A DNA stretch of 64,000 nucleotides, from contig JAWLHU010000010.1 in assembly GCA_041690255.1 (NCBI GenBank), positions 1-64,000 of the forward strand, read 5' to 3'. The DNA is from JAWLHU01 sp041690255. Its GTDB lineage: Bacteria > Bacillota > Sulfobacillia > Symbiobacteriales > Symbiobacteriaceae. Made by a program: the position numbers and the translations under genes. This document shows positions 51,405 to 59,285 of this stretch, piece after piece; the first letter of the stretch is position 1, and every line of letters starts with the position of its first letter. The notes beneath the pieces are model-generated. The model saw only the letters and a list, made by a program, of their open reading frames with translations. It was not told the DNA's origin and did no database searches.

Positions 51405-53012
51405 TCAGAACCGGAGCGGATCCTCCCCGCTCCAGCGCCGGAGCCCCCAGAGGGCGAGGAGGGTCAGGGCGATCAGGGTCGAGCCGAGGGCGGCGGCGGT
51501 GCCGAAGCTGTCGGTCAGCACCTGGTTGTAGATCAGGATCGAGATCGTGGCCGTCCGGCCCGTGTAGAGCATGATCGTGCTGGAGAGTTCACCGAGGGTG
51601 GTGATCCAACTGATGATCGCCCCGGAGAGGGCCGCCGGCAGGATGAGTGGGACGGTGACCCGCCAGAAGGTCCGGGCAGGGCTGGCGCCCAGGGCCAGGG
51701 ATGCCTCCTCCACCGCCGGTGAGAGCTGGCTGACCCCGGCTGCGGCCGACCGGACCGTATAGGCGATCCGCCGGATGATATAGGCCAGGACGAGGATCGC
51801 CCCCGTGCCCGCCAGCGGCAGCGGCGGGCGGCTCCATGTTGCGATCAGGCCGAGACCCAGGACCGTGCCGGGCAGGATCTGCGAGAGGATCAGGAGGCCA
51901 TCGATCGACCGGCTCAGGCCGTCTGTGCGTCGGATGAGGAAGTAGGCGACGAGCATGCCGCCGACCAGCATGACCAGGGTGGCCGTGGTGGCGTAGAGCA
52001 TGGTCCGGCCCACCACCTCGCCCATGCGGTCCCACATGAGCCGGTAGTTGTCCAGCCCCAGCTCCCCTGTGAAGCGGGGACCGCGTGCCCGCAGGAACGA
52101 TGTGACCAGCACCACCGCCTGGGGCAGGGCCGACGCCCCGGCCACCACCAGGGCGAAGAGGGTGCCGGCCAGCCTGGCCCCGGGCGAGAGCCGTGCGACG
52201 GCCGGCTTGCGCAGGCTCTGCATGGCGTAGCTGCGGCCGCGCAGAATCCAGGCCTGGACCGCCAGGGCAACCAGTGCGATCAGGAGCATGAGGACGCTGC
52301 TTACGGTGGCCAGGCCCGCGTTGCCGCCCACCTCGCTCAGGAACTCGTTGTAGGCCACGATCGGCAGCGTCCTCAGCCCCTCGCCGATCAGCATGGGCGT
52401 GCCGAAGTCTGCCAGCGATGAGGTGAAGACCAACAGCCCGCTGGCGCCGATCGCCGGCAGGGCCAGAGGCAGGGTGATGCTCAACAGCCGGCGCCAGGGC
52501 GAGGAGCCTAGGGTCTGGGCCGCCTCCTCCACCGCCGGATCGATGCGGGTCAACGCCGCACTGGTCAGCAGGAAGACGTAGGCGAAGTGGTGGAGCACCA
52601 GGACCAGGAGGACACCCCCCGGTCCATAGATCGAGAAGGATTTCAGCCCGAGCCAGTTGGTCAGCACCCCGGCCCGGCCCAGCAGCGTCACCCAGGCGTA
52701 GGCCCCAATGAAGGGCGGGGAGAGCAGGGAGAGGACCGCCAGCGCCCGGATCAGGCCGCCGAAGGGCAGGTCATACCGTGCGACCAGGATGGCCAGGGGC
52801 ACCCCCAGCAGGAGCGCCAGAATGGTGGTCGCCGTGCTGAGCCAGAGGCTGTTGGTCAGGGCACCGGTGTAGTAGGCGCGCCCAAAGAAGGAGCGCCACA
52901 GCTCCGGCGATGCGAAGGAGCCCAGGGAGACCCGGACCACCGGATAGACCAGAAAGAGCGCCAGAAAGAGCAGGGCGACCCAGCCCACCAGGCGCCAGCC
53001 CCGCCCCGTCAT
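51405..53012 (-). CDS. Fe(III)-type ABC transporter permease (FbpB-like)
   Basis: A 535-residue permease with about 12 membrane helices in two homologous halves. Each half carries an EAA loop (VEEAAQTLGSSPWRRLLSITLPLALPA; VEEASLALGASPARTFWRVTVPLILPA) that contacts the ATPase. Fused two-domain permeases of this type serve Fe(III), thiamine and phosphonate uptake. Its ATG overlaps the ATPase stop by 4 nt. Confidence 0.9.
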   Translation of the reverse strand: MTGRGWRLVGWVALLFLALFLVYPVVRVSLGSFASPELWRSFFGRAYYTGALTNSLWLSTATTILALLLGVPLAILVARYDLPFGGLIRALAVLSLLSPPFIGAYAWVTLLGRAGVLTNWLGLKSFSIYGPGGVLLVLVLHHFAYVFLLTSAALTRIDPAVEEAAQTLGSSPWRRLLSITLPLALPAIGASGLLVFTSSLADFGTPMLIGEGLRTLPIVAYNEFLSEVGGNAGLATVSSVLMLLIALVALAVQAWILRGRSYAMQSLRKPAVARLSPGARLAGTLFALVVAGASALPQAVVLVTSFLRARGPRFTGELGLDNYRLMWDRMGEVVGRTMLYATTATLVMLVGGMLVAYFLIRRTDGLSRSIDGLLILSQILPGTVLGLGLIATWSRPPLPLAGTGAILVLAYIIRRIAYTVRSAAAGVSQLSPAVEEASLALGASPARTFWRVTVPLILPAALSGAIISWITTLGELSSTIMLYTGRTATISILIYNQVLTDSFGTAAALGSTLIALTLLALWGLRRWSGEDPLRF

Positions 53013-54079
53013 ACCAGCGCCTCCCCGGTCGATCTGTCGAAGAGGAGCAGGGCCGTGGTCGGCGCCTCCAATCGCACCCGTGTGCCAGCGGGATACGCCC
53101 CCGGCTCCTCGACCATGTGGACGGTGAGGACCTCGCCCGAGTCAAGCCGGACCTCCAGGCTGCTGGCAGCCCCCAGATAGGTCTCCCCGACTACCGATCC
53201 AACCAGCGAGAGATGCCCCGGGGCGGGTGCCCCCTGCACCGAGTGAATGTGAAGATGCTCCGGGCGAATTCCGATCGTCACCGCCCGCTCCTGCTGGGCC
53301 ACCCATGACGTCAGGTACTGGCCGGCCACCTCCAACACCCTGCCGTTCAACCGAGCGGCCAGGAAACTGCAGCTGCCCACAAAGGCGGCGACCGCCTTGT
53401 GCGCCGGCCTCCGGTAGATCGCCACCGGGCTGGCCACCTGGATCAGGCGCCCCGCCTCCATGACCCCGATCCGATCGGAGATCGCCAGCGCCTCCTCCTG
53501 ATCGTGGGTGACATAGACGGTCGTGATCCCGGCGCTCTTGACAATCCGCCGTACCTCCATCCGCATGGCGACGCGAAGACGGGCATCCAGATTGGATAGG
53601 GGCTCGTCCATGAGCAGGAGCGCCGGGCGGGTGACCAGGGCCCGGGCCAGTGCGACGCGCTGTTGCTGGCCGCCGGAGAGCTGCCCGGGGGCCCGGTCGC
53701 CGTAATCGGCCAGACCAACGGCAGCGAGTGACTCCGCCACCCGCTCCGCAATCTCCTGACCGCCCACGCCCCGTGCCTTCAGGCCATAGGCCACGTTCGC
53801 TTCGACGCTCATGTGCGGAAAGAGGGCATAGTTCTGGAAAACCATGCCCACATTCCGCTTATGGGCCGGGGTCTGGTCAACCCGGGCCCCGCCAAAGAGG
53901 ATCTCCCCGGCGGTCGCCTCCTCCAGCCCCGCCAGGAGCCGGAGAAGGGTTGTCTTGCCGCAACCGCTGGGTCCCAGCAGGGTGAACAGCTCCCCGGGAT
54001 GGACCTCCAGGTCCACCCCCGCGACGGCCCGGGTCGTGCCGAATTGCTTGTGAAGCCCAATCGCCCGCACCGCCTGCAC
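53009..54079 (-). CDS. Fe(III)-type ABC transporter ATPase (FbpC/PotA family)
   Basis: A 356-residue ATPase. Walker A GPSGCGKTTLLR, Q-loop FQNYALFPHMS, signature LSGGQQQRVALARAL, Walker B LLLMDEPLSNLDA and the H-loop YVTHDQEEAL are intact. A C-terminal TOBE-type domain of about 120 residues follows, as in iron, spermidine and thiamine importers. It lies between the binding-protein and permease genes. Confidence 0.92.
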   Translation of the reverse strand: MQAVRAIGLHKQFGTTRAVAGVDLEVHPGELFTLLGPSGCGKTTLLRLLAGLEEATAGEILFGGARVDQTPAHKRNVGMVFQNYALFPHMSVEANVAYGLKARGVGGQEIAERVAESLAAVGLADYGDRAPGQLSGGQQQRVALARALVTRPALLLMDEPLSNLDARLRVAMRMEVRRIVKSAGITTVYVTHDQEEALAISDRIGVMEAGRLIQVASPVAIYRRPAHKAVAAFVGSCSFLAARLNGRVLEVAGQYLTSWVAQQERAVTIGIRPEHLHIHSVQGAPAPGHLSLVGSVVGETYLGAASSLEVRLDSGEVLTVHMVEEPGAYPAGTRVRLEAPTTALLLFDRSTGEALV

Positions 54080-54098
54080 GGAAGCCCCTCCCTTGCGC

Positions 54099-55151
54099 CT
54101 ACTTTGTCAGGATATCCTTCCAGGTGTCGAGGATCTTCGTCCGGTCGGCGGAGACCCATGCGACGTCCAGCTTGATCAGTTTGATCTGATCGGCCGGCTG
54201 GAGCCCCTCGGGCGGGGCCACATCGCTGCGGCTGGCCCGCAGGCCAAGCTGCTTGGAGGCCATCTCCTGGGTGCTCTTGCTGAAGAGGAAGTCCATGAAG
54301 AGCCGGGCGTTGTTCGGATGCTTCGCCCCCATGACCACGGCGGCGCTGTCGGGAATCGTCGCCGTCCCCTCCGCCGGGTAGAGCCAGCCGACCGGGCTGC
54401 CGGCCTTGGCATACTTCCAGGCGGCGTTCTCGTGGGTCAGGGCCAGGGCGTACTCGCCCTCCGCGACGCCCTTCGGCGGCAGGCTGGAGGAACCGAGCAC
54501 CTTGGCATTCTTCACCACGCCCTCCACCGCCGCCCAGCCCTTGCCATCCTCCCGGCCGAAGAGGGTCAGCATGGTGATTACCTGGACAAACGAGGTGCCG
54601 CTCTTGTTCGCATCGGACATGGCCAGCTTCCCATTCCACTGGGGGGCCTGCAGATCGATCCAGCCCTTGGGCAGATCGGACTCCCTGACCAGGTCCTTGT
54701 TGTACATGATCACCATGGGCAGCGAGTTGAAGCCGTACCAGAGCCGGTCCTCCGCCTTCAGCGCCTCGGGGACCTGCGCATCCTCCTTGACGGTGTACGG
54801 CTCAAAGAGCGCTCGGTAGGCCTCGTAGGACTCGGCGCCGCCGCCGAGCATCACATCGGCCATGGGAGCGGCCTTTTCGGCATCCAGCCGGGCGAGCATC
54901 TCACCGGTCCCGCCAAAGACCACATCCACCTTGATCCCGCTCTCCTTCTCGAAGGCCTCGACGATCGGATTGTACAGATCGGCCCCAAACGATGTGTAGA
55001 GAGTCAGGAACTTCTCCTCCGCCTTGACCGGCTCCTTCGCAGCCGGGGCCGGCTCCGTGGCGGGCGCCTTGGCGCCACCGCAACCCGATACCAGAAGAGC
55101 CGTCGCGAGCAACAGCCCGCTGAACTTGCGCAGAGCCTTCACGTTGATCAT
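54099..55151 (-). CDS. Fe(III)/family-1 ABC transporter binding lipoprotein
   Basis: A 350-residue protein. Lipobox LLVSGC (Cys24) anchors it outside the membrane, and an Ala/Pro/Glu-rich linker follows. The body is a family-1 solute-binding fold: LTLYTSFGADLYNPIVEAFEKESGIKVDVVFGG, SLPMVIMYNKDLV, LTHENAAWKYA, MDFLFSKSTQEM. It resembles iron-binding FbpA and aminoethylphosphonate-binding PhnS. The ligand cannot be settled by eye; ferric iron is the first guess. Confidence 0.88.
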   Translation of the reverse strand: MINVKALRKFSGLLLATALLVSGCGGAKAPATEPAPAAKEPVKAEEKFLTLYTSFGADLYNPIVEAFEKESGIKVDVVFGGTGEMLARLDAEKAAPMADVMLGGGAESYEAYRALFEPYTVKEDAQVPEALKAEDRLWYGFNSLPMVIMYNKDLVRESDLPKGWIDLQAPQWNGKLAMSDANKSGTSFVQVITMLTLFGREDGKGWAAVEGVVKNAKVLGSSSLPPKGVAEGEYALALTHENAAWKYAKAGSPVGWLYPAEGTATIPDSAAVVMGAKHPNNARLFMDFLFSKSTQEMASKQLGLRASRSDVAPPEGLQPADQIKLIKLDVAWVSADRTKILDTWKDILTK

Positions 55152-55315
55152 CCGCCTCCAGGAAGATTGGTGAATCCGTGGTTAAGTTTGCTTCAACCAG
55201 GGATCCATTTCAACAGCCATTCGCCAAAGAATTGGCGGGTCTGCGTACGTGGGTCCGGGGCCCCGCCCGGGTCGGAACGCTGGAAACCCTACGCCTCCCA
55301 AAGGAGTCTTACCCA

Positions 55316-56413
55316 ATGATGGTGAAAAACCATATCCGGGGTGATTCTGTGAAGCGCGTGCTGATCCTCTCTCTGGTGCTGATGCTCCTCGCCGGCTGCA
55401 GCGGCGGGAAGGCTTCCACAAAGCCGTCCACCGAGCCGGCGCAGCCTACACCTCCTGCTCAGGCCGAGCCCGCCAAGCCGCCCGAACCGGCACCGGCCAA
55501 GCCGCCCGAGCCGGAGAAGCCCGAGCCCGTCCTGACCAGTGACCCGATCTACCTCCTGGCCCCTCCCGAAAAGCCCTTGTGGGATGGCCCCTTTACGGTT
55601 ATCGTGGAGAACAGCCCCGGCGCCCGCCCCCAGACCGGCCTGGAGAAGGCCGACCTGGTCATCGAACTGCTGGCCGAGTCCGAGATCACCCGGTTTGTCA
55701 CCCTCTGGTGGTCCACTCCGGCCGAGAAGATTGGACCGATCCGCAGCGCCCGCAGCGGCTTCATTGCCATCGCAGGCGCCTACGGCACCCCCCTGGTCCA
55801 CTCAGGCGGGAGTGCGGAGGCGCTGGCCACGCTCCAGTCATCCTGGGGCAACCGTGACCTGGATGAGATCTACGGCGCCGGTGCCTACTTCCGGCGCTCG
55901 AACGAGCGGGAGATGCCGCACAACCTGTACAGCAGCACCGACCTGCTGACAGAGGCGGTCTCCGGCCGAGGCCTGGACATGAACCCCGTCCCCACCACCA
56001 GGCGGGCCGCCGGCGCCCCGGCCGAGAAGCCGGTGACCCGGGTCGAGGTGAACTGGCACTCGCTTCACCACGTCTCCTGGGACTGGAAGGACGGCCACTA
56101 CCTCCGCGCCGAGGAGGGTGGCGAGCCCCACCTGCTGGAGGGAGCCGGACAGATCCAGTCCAGCAACCTGGTCTTCCTCAATCTCACCGGCGAGAACCGG
56201 GGCTACTACCTCGGCTGGACCCTCAACTTCACCGGCGGAAAGGCTACGGTGATCAGCGGCGGCCACATGTGGGAGGGAACCTGGCAACTGGATGATGGCG
56301 GCGGCTTCGTGGTCACCCCCGAGAGCGGGCAGCAAGTGCCCCTCCTGGTGCCCGGGAGCACCTGGGTGCACCTGATCACCCAGGAGTCTGACTTCACGGT
56401 GACGCAGCCCTAA
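55316..56413 (+). CDS. DUF3048 (YerB-like) lipoprotein
   Basis: A 365-residue protein. The ATG at 55316 has AAAGGAG 9 nt upstream; a GTG at 55349 (VKRVLIL) with GGGGTG is a second possible start. The signal peptide ends in lipobox LLAGC and a Pro/Glu/Ala-rich linker follows. The DUF3048 core is recognised by VIVENSPGARPQTGLEKADLVIELLAE, EITRFVTLWWS, IGPIRSARSGFI and PLVHSGGS. The role of the family is unknown; members are exported. A strong terminator follows. Confidence 0.88.
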   Translation: MMVKNHIRGDSVKRVLILSLVLMLLAGCSGGKASTKPSTEPAQPTPPAQAEPAKPPEPAPAKPPEPEKPEPVLTSDPIYLLAPPEKPLWDGPFTVIVENSPGARPQTGLEKADLVIELLAESEITRFVTLWWSTPAEKIGPIRSARSGFIAIAGAYGTPLVHSGGSAEALATLQSSWGNRDLDEIYGAGAYFRRSNEREMPHNLYSSTDLLTEAVSGRGLDMNPVPTTRRAAGAPAEKPVTRVEVNWHSLHHVSWDWKDGHYLRAEEGGEPHLLEGAGQIQSSNLVFLNLTGENRGYYLGWTLNFTGGKATVISGGHMWEGTWQLDDGGGFVVTPESGQQVPLLVPGSTWVHLITQESDFTVTQP

Positions 56414-56420
56414 TACGAAG

Positions 56421-56466
56421 GAGGGCCGGTTCCCCTTGCATGGGGAGCCGGCCCCTCTCTCTGCCC
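56421..56466 (+). terminator. Terminator after the DUF3048 gene
   Basis: GGGCCGGTTCCCC (56423-56435) pairs with GGGGAGCCGGCCC (56442-56454, one mismatch), with a T/C-rich tail CTCTCTCT. Confidence 0.75.
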
Positions 56467-56509
56467 CGAGAGGTGCCACCCCCCCGAAGAATGCCCCGCT
56501 TATAAGGCG

Positions 56510-57514
56510 CTAGGCGTAGAAGTGATCGTCTGGCAGATCCCCGCCAATGATCTCCGGGGAGATCTCCTTCAATCTCTCGTAGAAGAACTCCAGCTCTGCC
56601 CGGGCCTCCCGGGCGGGGACGACCGCCAGGCTGATCCGGGACCAGGCCTCGGCCAGCAACTCCGGCTTCACCCCGCCCAGATGAGCACTGCCGAAGGTGG
56701 CGGCCTCCTCCGGGTGCTGTACGACCCAGTCCACTGATGCCTTCAGTCCGCCATCGATAACGGATCCCAGGCTTGCGTCGCCCGCCAGCAGGGAGCTGGC
56801 CACAACCGTGCCAACCAGGGGAATCCGAGCGGCCCCTCCGGTCACCCGTCCCCACTCCTCCTGCAGATCCATCTGGATGCGCACCGGTATTCCCTTCTGC
56901 TTCGCCTGGGCCAGCGTTGCGGTCAGGGAGGGTTCGGGGAGGAGTGCCAGATCCGCCTGATCTGCCAGCAGGAACTGGGCCGCTTCGGTGGTCGACGAGG
57001 TGTAGGTGAGATCGAGATCCCGAGCAAGGTCCACGTCGTTGGCGCGGGCCAGGTAGCGGAGGATCAGGTCCGGCATGTCGCCCTTGAAGGCTATGGCTGC
57101 CCGCCTGCCCTTCAGATCGGCCCAATCGCTGAAGCCATCGCCGCGGGCCAGGAGGTAGAAGAAGCCCCAGCCCGTGACGTTCAGAAGCTGAACCCCTGCG
57201 CCCTTCTGGTACAGATTCGCAGCCATCGGGGTAGGGATTGCCGCCACCTGGACGTCACCTGAGGCGAGTGATGCCCGCATCAGGTCCGGGGACTTGGCCA
57301 CCGCGAACGAGACCCCCGGAACGCGCTCCTGGAACTCCGCCTGCTGGGCCAGGTGGGCCAGCAGGACGGTTGGCGGTGTAGATGGCCCCATGAGATTGAG
57401 TCGGGCCACAGGAGCACGGGACGAAGAAGTGCAGCCCCACAGCCCGCCGAGGAGGGCGCTGCCGCCCACAAGCGCGGCTGCCTGCACGAACTGCCGCCGG
57501 GTTCCAGACCACAT
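56510..57514 (-). CDS. SsuA/NMT1-like ABC binding protein with Tat lipoprotein signal
   Basis: A 334-residue protein. The N-terminus has the twin-arginine motif TRRQFVQAAALVGG followed by a lipobox-like LGGLWGC, so export is by Tat with lipid anchoring. The body has the NMT1/SsuA pattern: PTVLLAHLA, LASGDVQVAAIPTPMAANLYQKG, DLKGRRAAIAFKGDMPDLI. Its relatives bind sulfonates, nitrate, or thiamine-pyrimidine compounds. It is the third gene of an operon with the permease and ATPase genes upstream of it. Confidence 0.88.
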   Translation of the reverse strand: MWSGTRRQFVQAAALVGGSALLGGLWGCTSSSRAPVARLNLMGPSTPPTVLLAHLAQQAEFQERVPGVSFAVAKSPDLMRASLASGDVQVAAIPTPMAANLYQKGAGVQLLNVTGWGFFYLLARGDGFSDWADLKGRRAAIAFKGDMPDLILRYLARANDVDLARDLDLTYTSSTTEAAQFLLADQADLALLPEPSLTATLAQAKQKGIPVRIQMDLQEEWGRVTGGAARIPLVGTVVASSLLAGDASLGSVIDGGLKASVDWVVQHPEEAATFGSAHLGGVKPELLAEAWSRISLAVVPAREARAELEFFYERLKEISPEIIGGDLPDDHFYA

Positions 57515-57545
57515 GATTATGTATCCTTCCTTTCAAGGACGTGGA

Positions 57546-58259
57546 TCATCGTGACCAGAGCTTATGGCCCAGGGACCGGATCGTTGGGACGGAGAGGGCC
57601 TTGGCTGGCAGACCGCCTCTCTGTCCAGGCGGGCGCAGAATCTTATGCTCCACCACCCGGGCCGGATTGGCGGAGAGGTGGATCCACTCATCCCCCATTC
57701 GCTGCGCCTCCGCCTGGTCGTGGGTGACGAAGATGGCTGCCAGCCCCCGCTCCACCAGCAGCTCCAGCAGAAGGTCCTGCATCTCGTGGCGCAGCCCTTC
57801 ATCCAGGGCGCTGAAGGGTTCATCCAACAGGAGCAGGTCCGGTTCCACGGTCAGGGCCCTTCCCAGGGAGACCCGCTGCCGCATTCCCCCGCTCAACTGG
57901 TGCGGGTACTTGTCGAGGGCGTCGGCCAGTCCCAGTCGCTCTGCCATGGCGACCGCACGGCGGCAGCGCTCCTCGGCACCGACGCCCAGGGCCTTCAGCC
58001 CAAACTCGATGTTAGGCATGGCCGTCAGCCAGGGCAGGAGCCGGGCCTCCTGAAAGACGTAGGCGGTTCGCTGAAACCGATTTTCGACCTCTCCTTCCTC
58101 CGGCTGCACCAACCCTGCGGCGATGTTCAGCAACGTGGTCTTGCCGCCACCCGACGGACCGGTGATCGTCAGAATCCGGCCCGGCTCCACTGTCAGGCTG
58201 ACCCGATCCAGGACCATCCGTCCGTCGAACCGGTGGGTGATCTCCTTGAGCATCAGCAT
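57546..58259 (-). CDS. SsuB-like ABC transporter ATPase
   Basis: A 237-residue ATPase. Start MLMLKEITHRF is set by overlap with the permease stop (ATGCTGA). Walker A GPSGGGKTTLLN, Q-loop FQEARLLPWL, signature LSGGMRQRVSLGRAL, Walker B LLLLDEPFSALD and FVTHDQAEAQRM are complete. EEARLLPWL-type Q-loops are characteristic of nitrate/sulfonate/taurine importers. Confidence 0.92.
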   Translation of the reverse strand: MLMLKEITHRFDGRMVLDRVSLTVEPGRILTITGPSGGGKTTLLNIAAGLVQPEEGEVENRFQRTAYVFQEARLLPWLTAMPNIEFGLKALGVGAEERCRRAVAMAERLGLADALDKYPHQLSGGMRQRVSLGRALTVEPDLLLLDEPFSALDEGLRHEMQDLLLELLVERGLAAIFVTHDQAEAQRMGDEWIHLSANPARVVEHKILRPPGQRGGLPAKALSVPTIRSLGHKLWSR

Positions 58260-59131
58260 CCCTGCCACCCCCGCGCTGCGCAGGCCAGGCACCGGGCCCC
58301 TGAACCAGGGCGGCGCCCCTTTCCGGAATCGGTATGACGCCAGGGCTGGAGCCACCGCTGTAGGGGCGCCAGAATCAGATGCTCCATCCCGAACATCAAG
58401 ATGACCGCCACCAGGATCCAGGCGATCGCTCCGGCCACGTCCAGGTTGGTGCGGGCGATGGCGAGCGCTGCACCGATCCCTGAGTCTGCCGCCATGAGCT
58501 CCGCCATTACCACGACCTTCCAGGCCATCCCCAGGGCGGATGTGACCGCAGGGAAGAGATAGGAGATAAGATGCGGCAGGTAGATGTCGGTCAGCATCTG
58601 CAGGCGTGGTACCCGAAAGGCCTTCGCCATCTCCACGTGGTTCCGGCTTGTGGTGGATATCCCCTCAACGGCGGCGGCGAAGACCACCGGCAGCACCCCT
58701 ACGAAGACCAGGAAGACCGGCGGGACCGATTCGTGCTTGAACCAGATGATCGCCAGCACCATCCACCCGATCGGGGAGATCCCCTGAATCAGGGAGACAA
58801 CCGGCGAGAGGAAGCGGAGCGTGAAGGGATGGAGTGCTCCGGCAATCCCCACCCCAGCCCCCAGTAGCCCCGCCGTCAGGAAGCCGATCAGCGTGCGGAG
58901 GGTGGTCACGCCAACCGCCGTCAGCAGTTCCCCTTCACGGGCGATCCGGACCAGCGCCAGCAGCGTTGCCCATGGCGAGGGCAGGATGATCGGGTTGGAC
59001 AGCATGGCACCGATCTGCCAGACGCCGATTACGGCGACGGCACCCAGGACACCCGCAAACGGCTCCAGCCGAGCCAGGAGTGCGATCCCTTTCGCTTCTC
59101 GTAACACAAGAAATCCCTCCATGGGTACCAT
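58253..59131 (-). CDS. SsuC-like ABC transporter permease
   Basis: A 292-residue permease with six hydrophobic helices. The EAA loop is VEMAKAFRVPRLQMLTDIYLPHLISYLFPA. The C-terminus continues for about 25 polar residues (SGKGRRPGSGARCLACAARGW) past the usual end, in the region that runs up to the ATPase gene; this may be an extended frame rather than a real domain. First gene of the operon. Confidence 0.9.
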   Translation of the reverse strand: MVPMEGFLVLREAKGIALLARLEPFAGVLGAVAVIGVWQIGAMLSNPIILPSPWATLLALVRIAREGELLTAVGVTTLRTLIGFLTAGLLGAGVGIAGALHPFTLRFLSPVVSLIQGISPIGWMVLAIIWFKHESVPPVFLVFVGVLPVVFAAAVEGISTTSRNHVEMAKAFRVPRLQMLTDIYLPHLISYLFPAVTSALGMAWKVVVMAELMAADSGIGAALAIARTNLDVAGAIAWILVAVILMFGMEHLILAPLQRWLQPWRHTDSGKGRRPGSGARCLACAARGWQGC

Positions 59132-59244
59132 GACGACAGAGGAGCCCCTCCCGCAGAGCTCCTATCAATCATAGTCTTATCTAGTAATATTCCTATCCAC
59201 GATCATAATCACCTAGCACGATTCTGTCAACGGTCAGGCGCGCG

Positions 59245-59272
59245 GAAAACCGGCCCTTGCGGACCGGTTTTC
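59245..59272 (-). terminator. Terminator after spoIIIE
   Basis: GAAAACCGG (59245-59253) is the exact mirror of CCGGTTTTC (59264-59272). The arm supplies the T-run on the minus strand. It lies 13 bp beyond the spoIIIE stop. Confidence 0.75.
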
Positions 59273-59285
59273 GCCTGCTTTCGTG

